The translations under genes were made by a program, and so were the position numbers. The notes beneath the pieces were generated by a model. It was not told the origin of the DNA, did no database searches, and saw nothing but the letters and a program-made list of their open reading frames with translations. From Sistotremastrum niveocremeum HHB9708 (taxonomy: Eukaryota; Basidiomycota; Agaricomycetes; Sistotremastrales; Sistotremastraceae), in contig KV419430.1 of assembly GCA_001630475.1 (NCBI GenBank), positions 275,031 to 339,030 on the forward strand: a DNA stretch of 64,000 nt. Direction: 5' to 3'. This document shows, in pieces, positions 1 to 11,851 of the stretch; position 1 is the stretch's first letter; the number at the start of each line of letters is the position of its first letter.

Positions 1-307
1 CTTCTCGTGGCCCGAGGTTTGTTGGTTGACTACTAGTAGGGGTACTTGCGATGACTTCAGTTGGACGCCTGGAATGTCGCTGGCTGGTCTCTATAGAAGA
101 GCCTTTGGAAGGGCCTACAGAGGAGGCGGCATCTGGCTGGGTCGTTGAATATGGTTCGAATCGACTATCTCCCTTCGATGTGCGAACCGGCCCGATCTGA
201 CCAGTCTTTAGGGAGAGACCGTCATAATTAAGCACGGATTGATCAGAAGGTGGCGATGGTGCTGGTGATAGTGAAGGAGGAGCCGAAGGTTGGTGCTCAA
301 GCCGGAT

Positions 308-1107
308 CTAACAACCGTAAATGACAGCAAAGTGAAAATTTAGGCGGACTCTCACAATTTGATCGACGACGCTACCTCGGGGAGAAGCAGGTCTGCATTC
401 CGAGATCTCTCCTGTGATACCATCATGATCATCTACAAAGGTAGGCTGACTGGCATCACATAACATAACATAACATAAGGTCGCCCGAATGGAGGATTCA
501 GGGTGCGCTGGACCTGCAGCTGGTTCTTTCTCTCGACTGACATGATAGGCCGGCCGACAACTCTGACCCGGGTCGCTCATAACATCTGCTGGATGAGCAG
601 TGTATAATGTCTTGTACATTGTTTTTTTCAGTTGAACGAGTTTGTGGCTTATCGGTGCCTCCAAGCGGACAGGTGGCGGAAAGCCTGAGGATACCGAATG
701 CCTGTGAGGCAGCGCTGAGCTTTCTGGATGCCTCGAAGTTGGAAGGTTCAGTATGGTGGCACCAAACGGTTCATTGGTGAGATAGGGCGTTTCTTTCGAG
801 CCTGTGGAGAAATCCTCAGGTGGGGTCTGTAGACTAGGCCGAGGGCGTGCTCACCGCGACGAGCGCTGGCAGTTTCACTGACCAGCGGCCATGGAATCTG
901 TTGTATTGATACATCCGGCCCTTTTGGGACACGGAAGGGTATGAGATGAGATTGCGACCATAAAGGACGTCCAGGTATCCAGGGCATCGGTCCTGGACGT
1001 CCAGCACCGATAGCATCAAAATGAGGTATTGCCTCGCGAATGCCTGGAAGTCTTATCAGGCTCGAGCTTTTGAGCGCTCTCTCGTCTAAGATGCCATCGA
1101 TATTCAT
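308..1107 (-). CDS. hypothetical gene, unit A of a diverged pair
   Basis: I do not recognise this gene. A reading frame opens at an ATG at 1107 and runs about 119 codons to 748. A second open segment (308-664) follows in another frame, so at least one intron is likely between them. The second segment contains a phrase close to YKTLYTAHPADV that recurs in slightly changed form (YKTFYNAHPADV) in the neighbouring unit B. Both units also share the bases just upstream of the ATG, including a GTGGTGAGTGG stretch and a T-rich block on the plus strand. The pair therefore looks like an old tandem duplication. No domain, signal peptide or membrane segment is evident. It could equally be a decayed gene or a noncoding repeat, and the splice structure is not established. 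Confidence 0.25.
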
Positions 1108-1669
1108 GATGGTAAGAGGAAGAATGAGCAGTGGTTAGATGGACGAGAGGCCAGCACACAGTGGTGAGTGGAGCCACTGTGGAGGTGACAAGACAGGTTC
1201 TTTTATGTAACTCGCTTATTTACAAAAGAGACCGAGCTACTCCTGATAGCTAGCGTCCAGTCAGGCAAGTCTATTCGAGTGGTAGTAAGCCCAGTGAACC
1301 TTGAATCATTCGATTGTCTCCGCCCCCGACGACTCGGACGACAGTACCGCGTTGCATAGTGTCTGGTGTGTAATTTCTTTGTGTATAGTAGTACTAGTCA
1401 TCCGTTACCAGTGTACCAGGCAGCATCCTTGCTAGTCTCTGCATGATGGCCATAGGATGACGGCTGGCAGACAACGATCCTGAAGCTTGATATGAGGTAC
1501 GCCGCCGTACGCGTACGCAGGAGTGCCACGGTGAGTCAAGAATCTGAGCCTGCTCTTACAACGCAGCTTCGGGCGAGAAGGGTTTGCTTTCTGACATCTC
1601 TCCTATCACGCAGAAGATCAGCCCCAAAAAGAATCAGACTGACATTTATAAGGACGTACTGCCGAACGA

Positions 1670-2273
1670 TTATGCGCGCGCTGAGCCTACAACAGGTTCT
1701 TCCTCTCGACTAGAATGATGGATCGGCCCACCACTCTTAGTCGAGTACCCTGCGACATCTGCTGGATGCGCGTTGTAGAATGTCTTGTACAATGTTGCTC
1801 TGGTGGATCCCCAGTTCTCTCCTCGGTGGTCGCTGCTGTCAATCGCACCGGCGTGTCGATGGATCTCAGCCTGACTTGGAGCCTGGGTTGTGATCTCCAG
1901 GTGCCTCGACGTGGGACGGATTGGTGGTTGTGCGATACAAAGTTCAGCGAGGAGATTCAACGAGTCTTTTGCGTCCGTGGAGAAACCTTCAGTTCGGCTT
2001 TGTACGCGTCTAGTAGTAGGCTGTTGTCACACTCACTAGTATTCTTGCTAGGACTCAGGCCCTCACGCGGTGGACTCCATGGGCCTCGCCATCTTTCTGG
2101 CACGACTAGAGGCACGAAGTTCCATTGTCTGGATGGCTGTCTGATTTGATTCAGACACCCTGCTGCGTGCGCATGACGGCCGGCATTGATCTCAGCGAGC
2201 ATATACTAGGAAGGGAGTCGACTTGACAGCTCCCAGCTGCAAATTCGTTCTCGTCTGCCTCCTCGGTATTCAT
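1670..2273 (-). CDS. hypothetical gene, unit B of a diverged pair
   Basis: This is a second copy of the unit at 308-1107. It starts at an ATG at 2273 whose first codons (MNTEE) resemble MNIDG of unit A. Open segments lie at 1957-2202 and 1670-1960 in different frames, so splicing or decay must be assumed. The shared YKTxYxAHPADV phrase is followed in both units by SREKEP/SREEEP. Divergence is heavy and no function can be proposed. The unit may be a pseudogene of unit A or a member of a lineage-specific family. Confidence 0.2.
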
Positions 2274-2279
2274 GATGCT

Positions 2280-3597
2280 TGACATAACTTGTCGAATGAG
2301 AAGTCGGAGTAGAGGCGTGCACCGTGGTGAGTGGAAGAGGGAATGAATCGCCTTTTTATGTACATGTAGTAGTGGTCGAATCGACGAAGGGCCAGCGTAT
2401 TGAAATCAAGTGACATTTCGAGCGTCAGAGGGGCCTTCCGGATGAACTTTTCTAGATCTTATTGCCAGATGTGGTCGGCCAAAGATGAGTACGGTAAACG
2501 ATGGTGGCGTTAAAGTAGCACGAGTCAGGTCGGATTCACGATTGGTCTTAGGAGTAGAAGGTGCTCATCCCACAACCGTGACGTATAGGAGTCAAGAATT
2601 GTACGTGAACTCTCCTATATGACGGTGGATGATTCTATAAACAAAGTTCAAGTTGTAGCCAGCGGGGCAATTATTCCACGAAACTTGGCCTAAATTCAAC
2701 TTGGCCATTATTAGAGGCATTTCGGGGTTCATCTGTTAGTTGATGACTGTATTACGATTGACTTAGCTTATCGAATAACCGGAGACTTTACAAGGTCGAT
2801 TCAGGCAGAGAGCGCTAGCTAGCGGATGTAAATATCATATGCGCATTGTTCTCGTTGGGGGTTTGCTTCCGGGCCGGTTCCGATTTCCGACGGACTCACA
2901 TCCGGCCGCTGGCGCTTATTTGCATCCGCATGGTTCTTTTGACCTGCATTACTTTTATGGAGCTTCTGGCGGCCTGCCACGGTCAGTCTCAATTACTACA
3001 TCAACAAAAACGTCAGGAGTGTTGACTTACAGGTCACTTTATTATCATCCATCTATTCAGGCTATATAACTAATGTGTCTGAACAGGAAAGTTCTTGGGA
3101 AAGTCAAGGAAATACATCCTTTCACAGAGCGCGATATGGAACCGAAGTCAAAATCGAATGAACCTCATCCACCGTAAACCCAAAAAACTCACTATCTAAC
3201 AGGTTTCTAGGAGCCTACTCTGTGCGCTCGATATATCAAATCTAGGTGCCGTCCAGGAGCTTAGAAGACGCCCCTTTCGAAGGTTCTACGCAGACCACGA
3301 TCGTCTGACGAGAACAAATGTATTGGCTGGGAAGCCTCAACTGCACGGCATGCGCCACCGGCGAGATATGAAGGACATTCATGTCCGTAAATTCACTCAG
3401 CTGCTACCTCATCGCAGTGCACTTAGAACGGAGACGACCTGGATCGACACCCGTTCGTCCGGCTACCGCGAAAGTTCGGAAACTACGCGTATCATTTGCT
3501 CCGACAAGTCCGGTAGCGTCAGGTTGGCCTACGATAGCTGCTATGTGATCGCTCGACACTGTGAGAACTCGACATCTTCGCATTGGACATCAAATGC
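2280..3597. other. intergenic, no supported gene
   Basis: Short open frames occur here (for example 2839-3069 and 3323-3709 on plus) but none has recognisable domains or a convincing splice pattern. The stretch precedes the first reductase gene and presumably carries its upstream regulatory region. I see no clear repeat. Confidence 0.5.
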
Positions 3598-3605
3598 TAT
3601 AAAAG
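3598..3605 (+). promoter_or_regulatory. TATA box of the first reductase gene
   Basis: TATAAAAG lies 52 nt before the chosen ATG at 3657. The third reductase gene has a TATAAAA at nearly the same distance from its ATG, which supports both the element and the start codon. Confidence 0.6.
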
Positions 3606-3656
3606 ACCCCACCATGGCGCGACGAGTCCTCATCAAACTACACCCAATACTCTCCG

Positions 3657-6600
3657 ATGTCTTCCGCTTTTCAAGCACCATCTCAAGTTCGCGACCAGCT
3701 CTTGCCTGAGCTTTTCGTTGCGACAGGCACTGCTAATCTAGACCATGTCTTCGCCAAAATAATTGAAGGCGATATCGAGCATCCTGCCATCGGAGAGGTG
3801 ACATGGCGCCAGCTCCTCACTCATGCCAATGCCATCGCCGAATCCTTCTCTCGCAAACTCCAAGTTAGGGAGCCTGGACATCCTACTCGCACTGTCGGTA
3901 TATTGGCCAAGAACGGGTACAGCTACGTCGCGCACTTCCTTGCGGCGTCCCTCAATGGATGGACGGTAAATATTTCTCGTCACATAGAGAAAAGTTGTAT
4001 CCTGACTTGGACATGATCCACGACAGGCGATGTTGATTTCTTCGAAGAATAGTCCCGCTGCGATCGATCATCTCCTCGCAACTTCACAGTCAGAATATCT
4101 TCTGATCGATCAAGACTCTCGCCCTTTGATTCAAGGCTGCGCGTTCAATATTCCGATTCTCAACTTCTTCGACCTCGCGTCTTTACCTCCTCACGGCTTG
4201 CCGTCGCCCAAAACCATCAGTGCCGAGGTCCTGCAGAAAGACATCTTACAGCCGGCTTTTTACATCCATACATCCGGTTCCACCGGTCACCCCAAAATTA
4301 TTCCATGGGTTCGTACCAGGGCTCTGCGTAACCTTTTAGCGGAAGAAACTAACATGCTTCACAGACTCATCAATTTTTCTCGCAGACGGTATACGCATAT
4401 CTCGAGGAAGTCCAAACTTTCCGTGGTTATCTCATGTATGCTTTGGCTCCGATGTGTCATGTGAGTTCTGATCCGTTAATTTTGACACGTGCTGAGATAT
4501 CATCCAGGCGATGGGAGCTATATTCTACCTGGCTTCCGCCCCTGTCGTCGGCAATCCCATTCTCTTCGTCAAATCCAATAAACCCGTGACAGGGGATGCA
4601 CTTCTCCGTCATCTTCGCTCCTTCTCAGATGTCCTTCTTGCGGCTATACCCTCCATTCTTCAAGAGATCGCCGAAGCTGGAGAAAGCGCAATGAAGGAAC
4701 TCGCAAGTCATGTAAAAGTAGCTTTCTTCGGTGGTGCCGCGTTAGATCCCGACGCAGGCGATCTTCTCAGTGCGAATGGCGTGCGAATCCAGACTGCTTA
4801 TGGAATGTACGTCCGACCATTACCTCACAGAACCTCAGCTGATGAACATGACATAGGAGCGAAATTAATATTGCAAGTCGACTGACGCTCCCTACGGGTC
4901 CGGTTAAGCCTGGCGAATGGAAGTACTTGCAGTGGAGAAAAGGATATAATATTCACATGATTCCGATCGAAGGATCCGAGGCAAAGGAATTGATCGTTGA
5001 GGTATAATCTCATTAATGACGCTATCCGCGGCTGTTTGATTAGTATGTGTTAGGCGGCTGAAGATTGTCCAGCCATCATCGACACGGTCGAACCCAGAGG
5101 CTTTCACACCAAGGACACATGGCTAGAGCATCCCGAGAAACCTGGCTGGTGGTGCCACGCGGGACGAATGGACGACATAACCGTTTTGAGCAACGGCGAG
5201 AAGACCAACAATAAACAACTAGGTAACTTCTCCTCCGTTATTCTGTGGTCGTGGATGATTCTAATGCTTCGCAGAAACGATTCTTCTCCGCGACCATCGC
5301 TTCCGGCATGTCGTCGTCTTCGGTCAAGGACGGCCTCAAAATGGAATTCTGGTCGATCCAGCTCCTGTCACTCGATCACTCAACACCTTCGTGGACGACG
5401 TATGGCCAACGATCGAAGCTTTGAACAAAGAAGTTCCCATGCATTCTCGCCTCGTCCGTGAACTTGTTCTGGTCGCACGACCTGATAGACCGTTCTCTCT
5501 TACAGATAAAGGCACGGTTCGCACCAAGATCACTCTCAACCTTTATGGCAAAGAAATCGAAGAGGCTTACAAGAGTATCGAAGAGAACGATAGCTCGAAA
5601 TGGGAGATCCCGGCGGCGTTTAACGCGGAAAGCATCACCGATTTCCTCGTCAAAGTCATAGAAGATATACTAGGCCACGGGATTAACAAGTCAGATGACC
5701 TCTTTGCTCAAGGCAAGTGACTTTTATTCGCTTCGGTTCATTGCAGGCGCTGACATATTGCTCGCGCTTTCAGGAATGGATTCACTTCTCGCCGTCCGAG
5801 TCCGATCCTCCCTACTCCCACTGGTCAAAGCGTCACCCACCCCATTCTTGAAGCTTCCCAGGAACGTCATCTATACCTACCCCACGATCCAAGCATTGGC
5901 CGAGTTTCTCTCTGCCCATCTCGATCCATCTTCCGTCACACACGATATCAGCGCCCATGATAAGGTCCGCGACACGGTCAAAAAATATTCTCGCGGCTTC
6001 AGGCATCGAGTATTCGAAGCTGGATCGGCCGTCGCCGTTACCGGAACTACTGGGAGTGTAGGCTCATTCCTTGTTGCTCAATTGCTGGCGGATCCTACCG
6101 TCCGGATCGTCTACTGCCTGAATAGGAAATCGTCGAAGGACAACGCGAAGAGACAATTTGAGTCGTTCAAGGATCGTGGTCTTGATCTCAAGCTCTTCGA
6201 CAATGTTCCCAAACGGCTACGTTTCTTTGACGTTGATCTCTCGAATCCCAAACTTGGACTTCCTCAAGCCGAATACGAGGAGGTACGTCGATATGTGTAA
6301 CTCTTGATGTCACCGATCTGACTGCCGTTGCAGCTCCGTGATAATGTCACCCACCTCATTCACTCTGCGTGGCAACTCAACTTCAACATGGTCTTGGAAA
6401 GTTTCGAGAAGACGCACGTCGCTGGCGTACGGCATCTCATCGACTTACTCCTTGCCTCTCCTCGCCCTGTCTGCCCGCGCTTGGTGTTCCTGTCTTCCAT
6501 CTCATCAGTCTCGGAATACAAGGAAGGCCCAGAAGTTCCTGAGGTTGCTTTCGATGATCCATCGATTACGAAGATGGGATATGGGACTTCTAAACATGTG

Positions 6601-7272
6601 GGCGAAAGAATCATTCATAATGCAGTAGAGCAGGCTGGACTCAATGGCACTGTCATTCGTATTGGCCAAATCTCGTGAGTTTTCCTGATGATGTATTTGA
6701 TGAAATGGCATTAACTTCAAATTCAGAGGTGGTGTGACAGGTTCATCGGCCTGGACTCGCACTGAGCAATATCCCATCATGTTTACGTCAAGCATCGAAA
6801 TGGGAATCGTTCCCAGCGATCTTCCTGTGAGTACATATCGGTTCTCCTTGCCAGACGGGTGTATCTGACTGTATTCGCCTAGCCTCCTCGTTGGATTCCC
6901 GCAGACGTAACAGCTCGAGTGGTCCTATCGCAGACATTCCACGCCGACGCGAAGCCATTGGAATACTTCCATCTGGAAAACCCAGATCTCACGCCCTGGT
7001 CAGACGTCGCTGAGGTTGTCGCAACTCACAATGGTCGGAAGCTCAAGCTGGTACCCATGGCGGAATGGCTCGCTGAAGTCAAGAGACGGTCCCTGGAGCC
7101 GAATTTCGATGCGGACAAAGTACCGGCCGTCCGTCTTCTGGGATTCTACGAAAATGAGATCACGATGCCTGTTCTTGGAGTGAAGCGTGCGTTGAGCGTT
7201 GCTCCAGAGCTGAAGTTTGGCCCTATTCCGAAATCTTTGATCACCAAATATCTTGAATATCTACACCTTTGA
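3657..7272 (+). CDS. NRPS-like adenylate-forming reductase (A-T-R), copy 1
   Basis: The predicted enzyme activates a carboxylic acid with ATP, holds it as a thioester on a phosphopantetheine arm and releases it as an aldehyde or alcohol with NAD(P)H. I traced 11 exons: 3657-3965, 4027-4308, 4365-4460, 4508-4806, 4857-5001, 5054-5222, 5275-5712, 5774-6282, 6334-6674, 6727-6826 and 6883-7272. They sum to 1026 codons in frame with stop (1025 residues). The adenylation domain shows HTSGSTGHPK, YGMSE and the GRMDDITVLSNGEKTN block. The carrier site is GMDSLLA with Ser as the attachment residue. The reductase has TGTTGSVGSF for cofactor binding and a YGTSK (YxxxK) active site. There is no condensation domain. 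The seventh intron (5713-5773) begins with GC, not GT. The substrate is unknown. The architecture is that of fungal aryl-acid and aminoadipate-type reductases. Confidence 0.93.
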
Positions 7273-7684
7273 GTAGCATTATTTTGTCCAATTACGTCTG
7301 AGAAATAAAAGTAGAAGCAGCGGTACCACCTGTTGAGCCCTAGAGGTGACCTTCGTTGCGCTCACAACTTGAACTTCACAAATACTGAGGAGTTGCTGCA
7401 ATAAGCGGACCTGAAAGGACAAACAGGAGTAACCTCAGCCGAGTACACATAGCACTACACGCTACACAGCAGCGAAATACATTTGCGAGGAGAAAACGAG
7501 AAACCATGGATGATGCGAAAAGAAAGAGAGCAAACTCAAAGAACGAAAGCACAGATGAGCCACGTAGGAAATCCGAACAACAAATATTACTAGTAAACCA
7601 ACAGAACGCCATGCAAGGTCGTGAAAGGTCGTAAAAGGCGTGGATGCGAGGGAACACAATGAAAATATAGGAGAAAGAGTGAAA

Positions 7685-9803
7685 TCAGTCGGAATCTTGA
7701 GCGTTCCAGAGCCCGATCGTCCTATTGCCGGACGTTCTTCGTAGTCGACGCCCCATTGAGCCCTCGATAGCCTGATGCTGAGGGTACTGGTGCTGGACTG
7801 CCCTAGAAGGCTCTGGTGAAGCTGATGAACGGTCGCGTGAACGATATTGGGAAGCAGGAGTATGAGAGGAATGCGAATGCTCAGTGGAAGGAAAAGAGTA
7901 TTGGTGTGCGGGCGCACTATGTGTAGCGGCTGCTGCTGCTGCTTGTGAAGCTGATGAATGTCCCGTCCCTGGAATGACGGTATATGCACTAGGAGATAAT
8001 GGAGGTCGAGATCGGGAGTTTGATCGGGAGTGATATCCTCCGGGCGCCTGGAGTGCATTCTCGTTTGGTGAAATTTGAGGGTACGTCGAAGATGAAGGGA
8101 ATGGTATGGGGCCAGTGTGAGGCGTCCCTCGCGAATGGCTGTGGGGTGCATGTACAAGGTGATCCCGGTGGTCTCGATGCTCTCGAGCACCTTCTTTATC
8201 GCTCAATGGACCGCCATGGCTCCCAGAGCCAGAATTAGTGCGTGTACGATGATGCTGAGGTGGTGCTGGCGGTAGCGACCTCTCCTGTTCACGCGAGCTA
8301 AAATACCCGCTAGTCTGAGGTCGAAGTTGTCGACTACTTTGATGAGAGTGGCTGCGAGATGAGCTAGCAGCAGGTGGCACGGGAGCAAGAGGGCGTTCTT
8401 TAGTGGATGGGGTGTTGTTGGACGAAACCATTGGGACTAATGCTCGTTCGCGGGATCGAACTCTTGCAACCGTCGACGAAGACGCGGGAGCCGAAGCTGG
8501 GGCATCAGACATATAACCATGGCCATCAGGATAAAGCTGTTGGTGTCGAGTATCGGGAGTGACTGCAGGAGTGCTATGGCTATTCGAGCGTGGCTTGGAC
8601 CTTCTGCTGAAAAGTCCTCGGGAGGACGTTGTCCTAGTCACATAACGATCGCGATCGCTATCACTATTGACAGGCGTTTCATATCGCAAGTTATGAGCAG
8701 AATCAAGTATCTACACGTGTATTGGTTAGCATATACGACCCTGAAATTCCGTGGGGAGGCTCACATGAAGGTCAGGGTCAGAACGCTGCTTCACAGAGGA
8801 TCCCCCGCCGATACCGAAAGTGCGTGATTTAGAGCGTTGGGGAGTGTTGTTTGACGGAACTGGCATTCCTGGCATCTCAATAGCCTTATATTTGCCCTTG
8901 AACGTAGTGGATGGTGGAACCTGAGTGCTGGGCGTCTCTGGCTCATCAGAGAATGGGGTTTTGTAGAGAAAATTGACGGGCTCTGGGGGTAATGGGAGAG
9001 GGTTTGCGCGATTTGAATCCAGATCCAAGTTATTGCGAAGCAGCTCGTTGTCTTTTTCGAGATCCAGAACCTATTTTCGGCGGAGGAATGATCAGTGGTG
9101 TGGTACGAATCAGATTAATGTGTTCATTTACTTTGCTGTGGTCAAATCTTCAGCTGAAGTTCCAATGTCGAAATGGCAGAATACACTCACGCATTCAACG
9201 CCCGAATCTTGACCTCATTCTCCTGCATGTGACTGCGCAAAGTCGCCTCTGCCGTCCGTGCTCGTTCTCTATACTGAAGTTTGCTTTCCGCAAGTATGCA
9301 GAGTTTCATGACCAGATCGCAGTAGCTCCTTAGGAGATTATGCTATAAAAAGGATCAGTCAGATAGATACTGGCGTGTCTCAGATGAAGGCGCACCTTAG
9401 AGACTTCCTGCTTTGATAGCCACCCCCGCACATGCTCTGTCTCAGATCTGACATGGGCAAGGCTATGAGTACCTGTGAGATCTGCCAGCTTTGTTTCCAT
9501 CTCGGTCATCTCTGGATCCAACTCCTCTGGATTTTCTTCCGGCTTATCCCCTCCATAGTCGATGTGCAGCTTTATGATCCGCTCCCGATTGAACCAGGCC
9601 CGACATAAATGGCATGAGCTTCCAATAGACTGAGAGCAGTTTCGACATAGACAATGCCCTGATTGTGATTCTCAACGGAGGTATTTATCTCAGCGCTTCA
9701 ATTGCTTACCACATGTAAGGACGACTGGTGTAACTGCGTTCTCCTCGTATTTCTCTAAACAAACATCGCACTGTGAGGCCGAAGCATCCAGAACGATGGG
9801 CAT
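7685..9803 (-). CDS. RING-finger protein with long disordered tail
   Basis: The start at 9803 gives a short N-terminus followed directly by a RING-type zinc finger: CDVC in exon 1, then GHCLCRNC and CHLC in exon 2, so the ring is split by an intron after the third cysteine. RING proteins usually act as E3 ubiquitin ligases that recruit an E2 enzyme. After the ring comes a stretch of charged, probably coiled helix (about residues 80-200, including a segment rich in E, K and R), then a Pro/Ser/Arg-rich low-complexity tail ending in GLWNAQDSD before the stop at 7685. The length is roughly 550 residues. The junction near 9195-9071 does not fit a GT donor in frame; a GC donor would, so that junction is provisional. 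The target is unknown. The gene sits tail to tail with reductase copy 1. Confidence 0.8.
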
Positions 9804-10242
9804 TACGGTGAAGGGTGTAAGATAAAGAGGTAACGGTCGAAACGACTAATTCATGTCAAGATTGCCTCGTGTGCATTATTCTGAGACACCGGGTCCGAGC
9901 GCGTCACCGTATTTGCTCTTTATTTGCGAAACCGCGGCGTTTCGTTATGAGCGATGATGCAGCCACTATGGCCATGAGAAGATGACCGAACATCAAAAGT
10001 CAGCGTATGGTTACTAGATGAGGTACCAAGGTGGAAAATCGGTCGAAGAACTCGACGAAGAAAGTAGACTAACTCTGAATAGCACAGATCTAAATTTGTT
10101 TGGAGGGAAAGCAAAATGCGCTGCCACGGGTCGAGATCCCCGAAGGGTTCGATGCGTGCGTGCGCGGCGACTATATTGATAGTACTGAAGAGCAGTACAT
10201 TCAGCACAGAGCGATTTTGTAAATGACATGGATGAGGAGTAA

Positions 10243-10968
10243 CTACAAACGACGACCACGACGACCACCCTGAGACAAACGTTAATATAGTCCCATACGA
10301 TAGACAAAATCTAGAACGCACCTTTCTCCTTGTGCTATCAGAAGGAACGGGGGTAACATCCTCAATGCGTCCAATTCTCATTCCAGCACGAGCAAGGGCA
10401 CGGAGAGCACTCTGAGCGCCAGGACCGGGAGTCTTGGTTCCAGTTCCACCGGTAGCTCTGAGCTTGATGTGGAGAGCAGTGATACCAACTTCCTTGCAGC
10501 GGGCAGCTACATCCTGAGCTGCCAACATGGCTGCGTAGGGAGAAGATTCGTCGCGATCAGCCTTGACCTTCATTCCGCCTGTTAAAGAATATATGAGAAT
10601 CAGGTTGACAGGACGCTACGGAGAGAACGCACCAGTGACACGGCTAATGGTTTCCTTTCCAGAGGGATCGGTGACATGGACGAAAGTATCGTTGAAGCTG
10701 GCGTAGATGTGCGCAACACCGAAAACGAGTTCACCCTCCGCGACTTGGGGACCAAGAGAGACAGTGGCTTCCTCACGGGGGGCTTTTCCTTTCTTGGGGG
10801 GCTAAATGATACACTCAGTCAGTTACACGTTTTCAATCAGCCAGTCCGAACGTCATCCAATAGCTGAGAGTTGCATCCATTGGATTTTCAACCAGGTACC
10901 CAGCGAGAGTGCGTTCCGTGCACTGTGGAAGAACGCGTGCACTCTCTCAAAGGAATTAAGCTTACCAT
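10243..10968 (-). CDS. RPS14: 40S ribosomal protein S14 (uS11)
   Basis: This is a component of the small ribosomal subunit platform, required for 18S rRNA maturation and subunit assembly. Four exons fit exactly: 10966-10968 (the ATG alone), 10633-10801, 10322-10578 and 10243-10269, giving 151 residues, the usual length of the family. The N-terminus reads [12 protein letters not shown]. The conserved core includes [20 protein letters not shown] and the [18 protein letters not shown] region. The tail ends [13 protein letters not shown], with the last nine codons on their own exon. The first intron sits directly after the initiator codon, a common arrangement for ribosomal protein genes. This housekeeping gene interrupts the reductase cluster, which argues against the cluster being one tightly co-inherited pathway block. 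Confidence 0.97.
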
Positions 10969-11851
10969 TTTGTTGAAGTCGGATGTCGAGGAGGGGTCGA
11001 GAACGATGAGCTTGAGGACTTGAAGTGACAAGGTTTGGAGCGGAGTTACAAACGTCCCACATCGGCAACTTGCCGGACCGGGTCCAATTTGTCTAGACTT
11101 CATCTTTCAGACTTCAACCTTCAAGTTCAACTGCATAAGTTCCTGCAATGGCTGCTGGTCCCTCTATCCATCCATGGCTACACCTCTCAGAAATTTAGGA
11201 CGCAATCCTTTCGGTTTGATGCTCTCAACTAAATTTCTTCTAAGCCACTCTGATGAATTTCACAGGCATTCGTGTCAAATGGATGGGCCGCCCAAAAATC
11301 GTGAAACGCACTGGAACAGAGTGCTCAGAGAAGGCCTGCTTCGTGGTTCCAAAAACCTGGCCCTTTTAAATCTTATGGCGCGGTCTCGAGAGTGGTAAAG
11401 AATACACCCCTCCGAAAAAGACTTGGGATATATTCAGATCGATCCACGTGCACCCTGAGGTGGCATCTCATCCAACGTGAGTACTCGACCAGAAGGGATC
11501 AAGAATCACACGAGTCTGCCTGTTCTTACTGCATCTTCAGACTATGGTGCTCTCCTAATCTGGCTCGAGCCTTTCTGTTGGAACCCGATATAGGAGAACT
11601 AAAGTTTAAAAGGCAACGCACCGCCCATCTTCTGAACTTGCTTCTATGGGTGGAGGCACGAGTCATACGATTGTATCTGACAAGGAGAAACGGAGGTTTC
11701 GGGTGCCCTGACTGCGCCAGATAGCCCATGCAGTCCCAAGAAGGAATTCAACACGCCCGCTGTATGTTCGGTAATTCTGATGGACCACTCCTGAGATATC
11801 TTCTCAGTTGATAAAGACCATGTCGAAGGTGGAGTCCCTCAGGTCCCGTCC
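10969..11851. other. divergent intergenic region
   Basis: About 880 nt separate the starts of RPS14 (minus) and reductase copy 2 (plus), so the stretch probably holds both promoters. Short overlapping open frames occur on both strands with no domains or splice logic. No clear TATA box is seen at the spacing found for copies 1 and 3. Confidence 0.5.
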
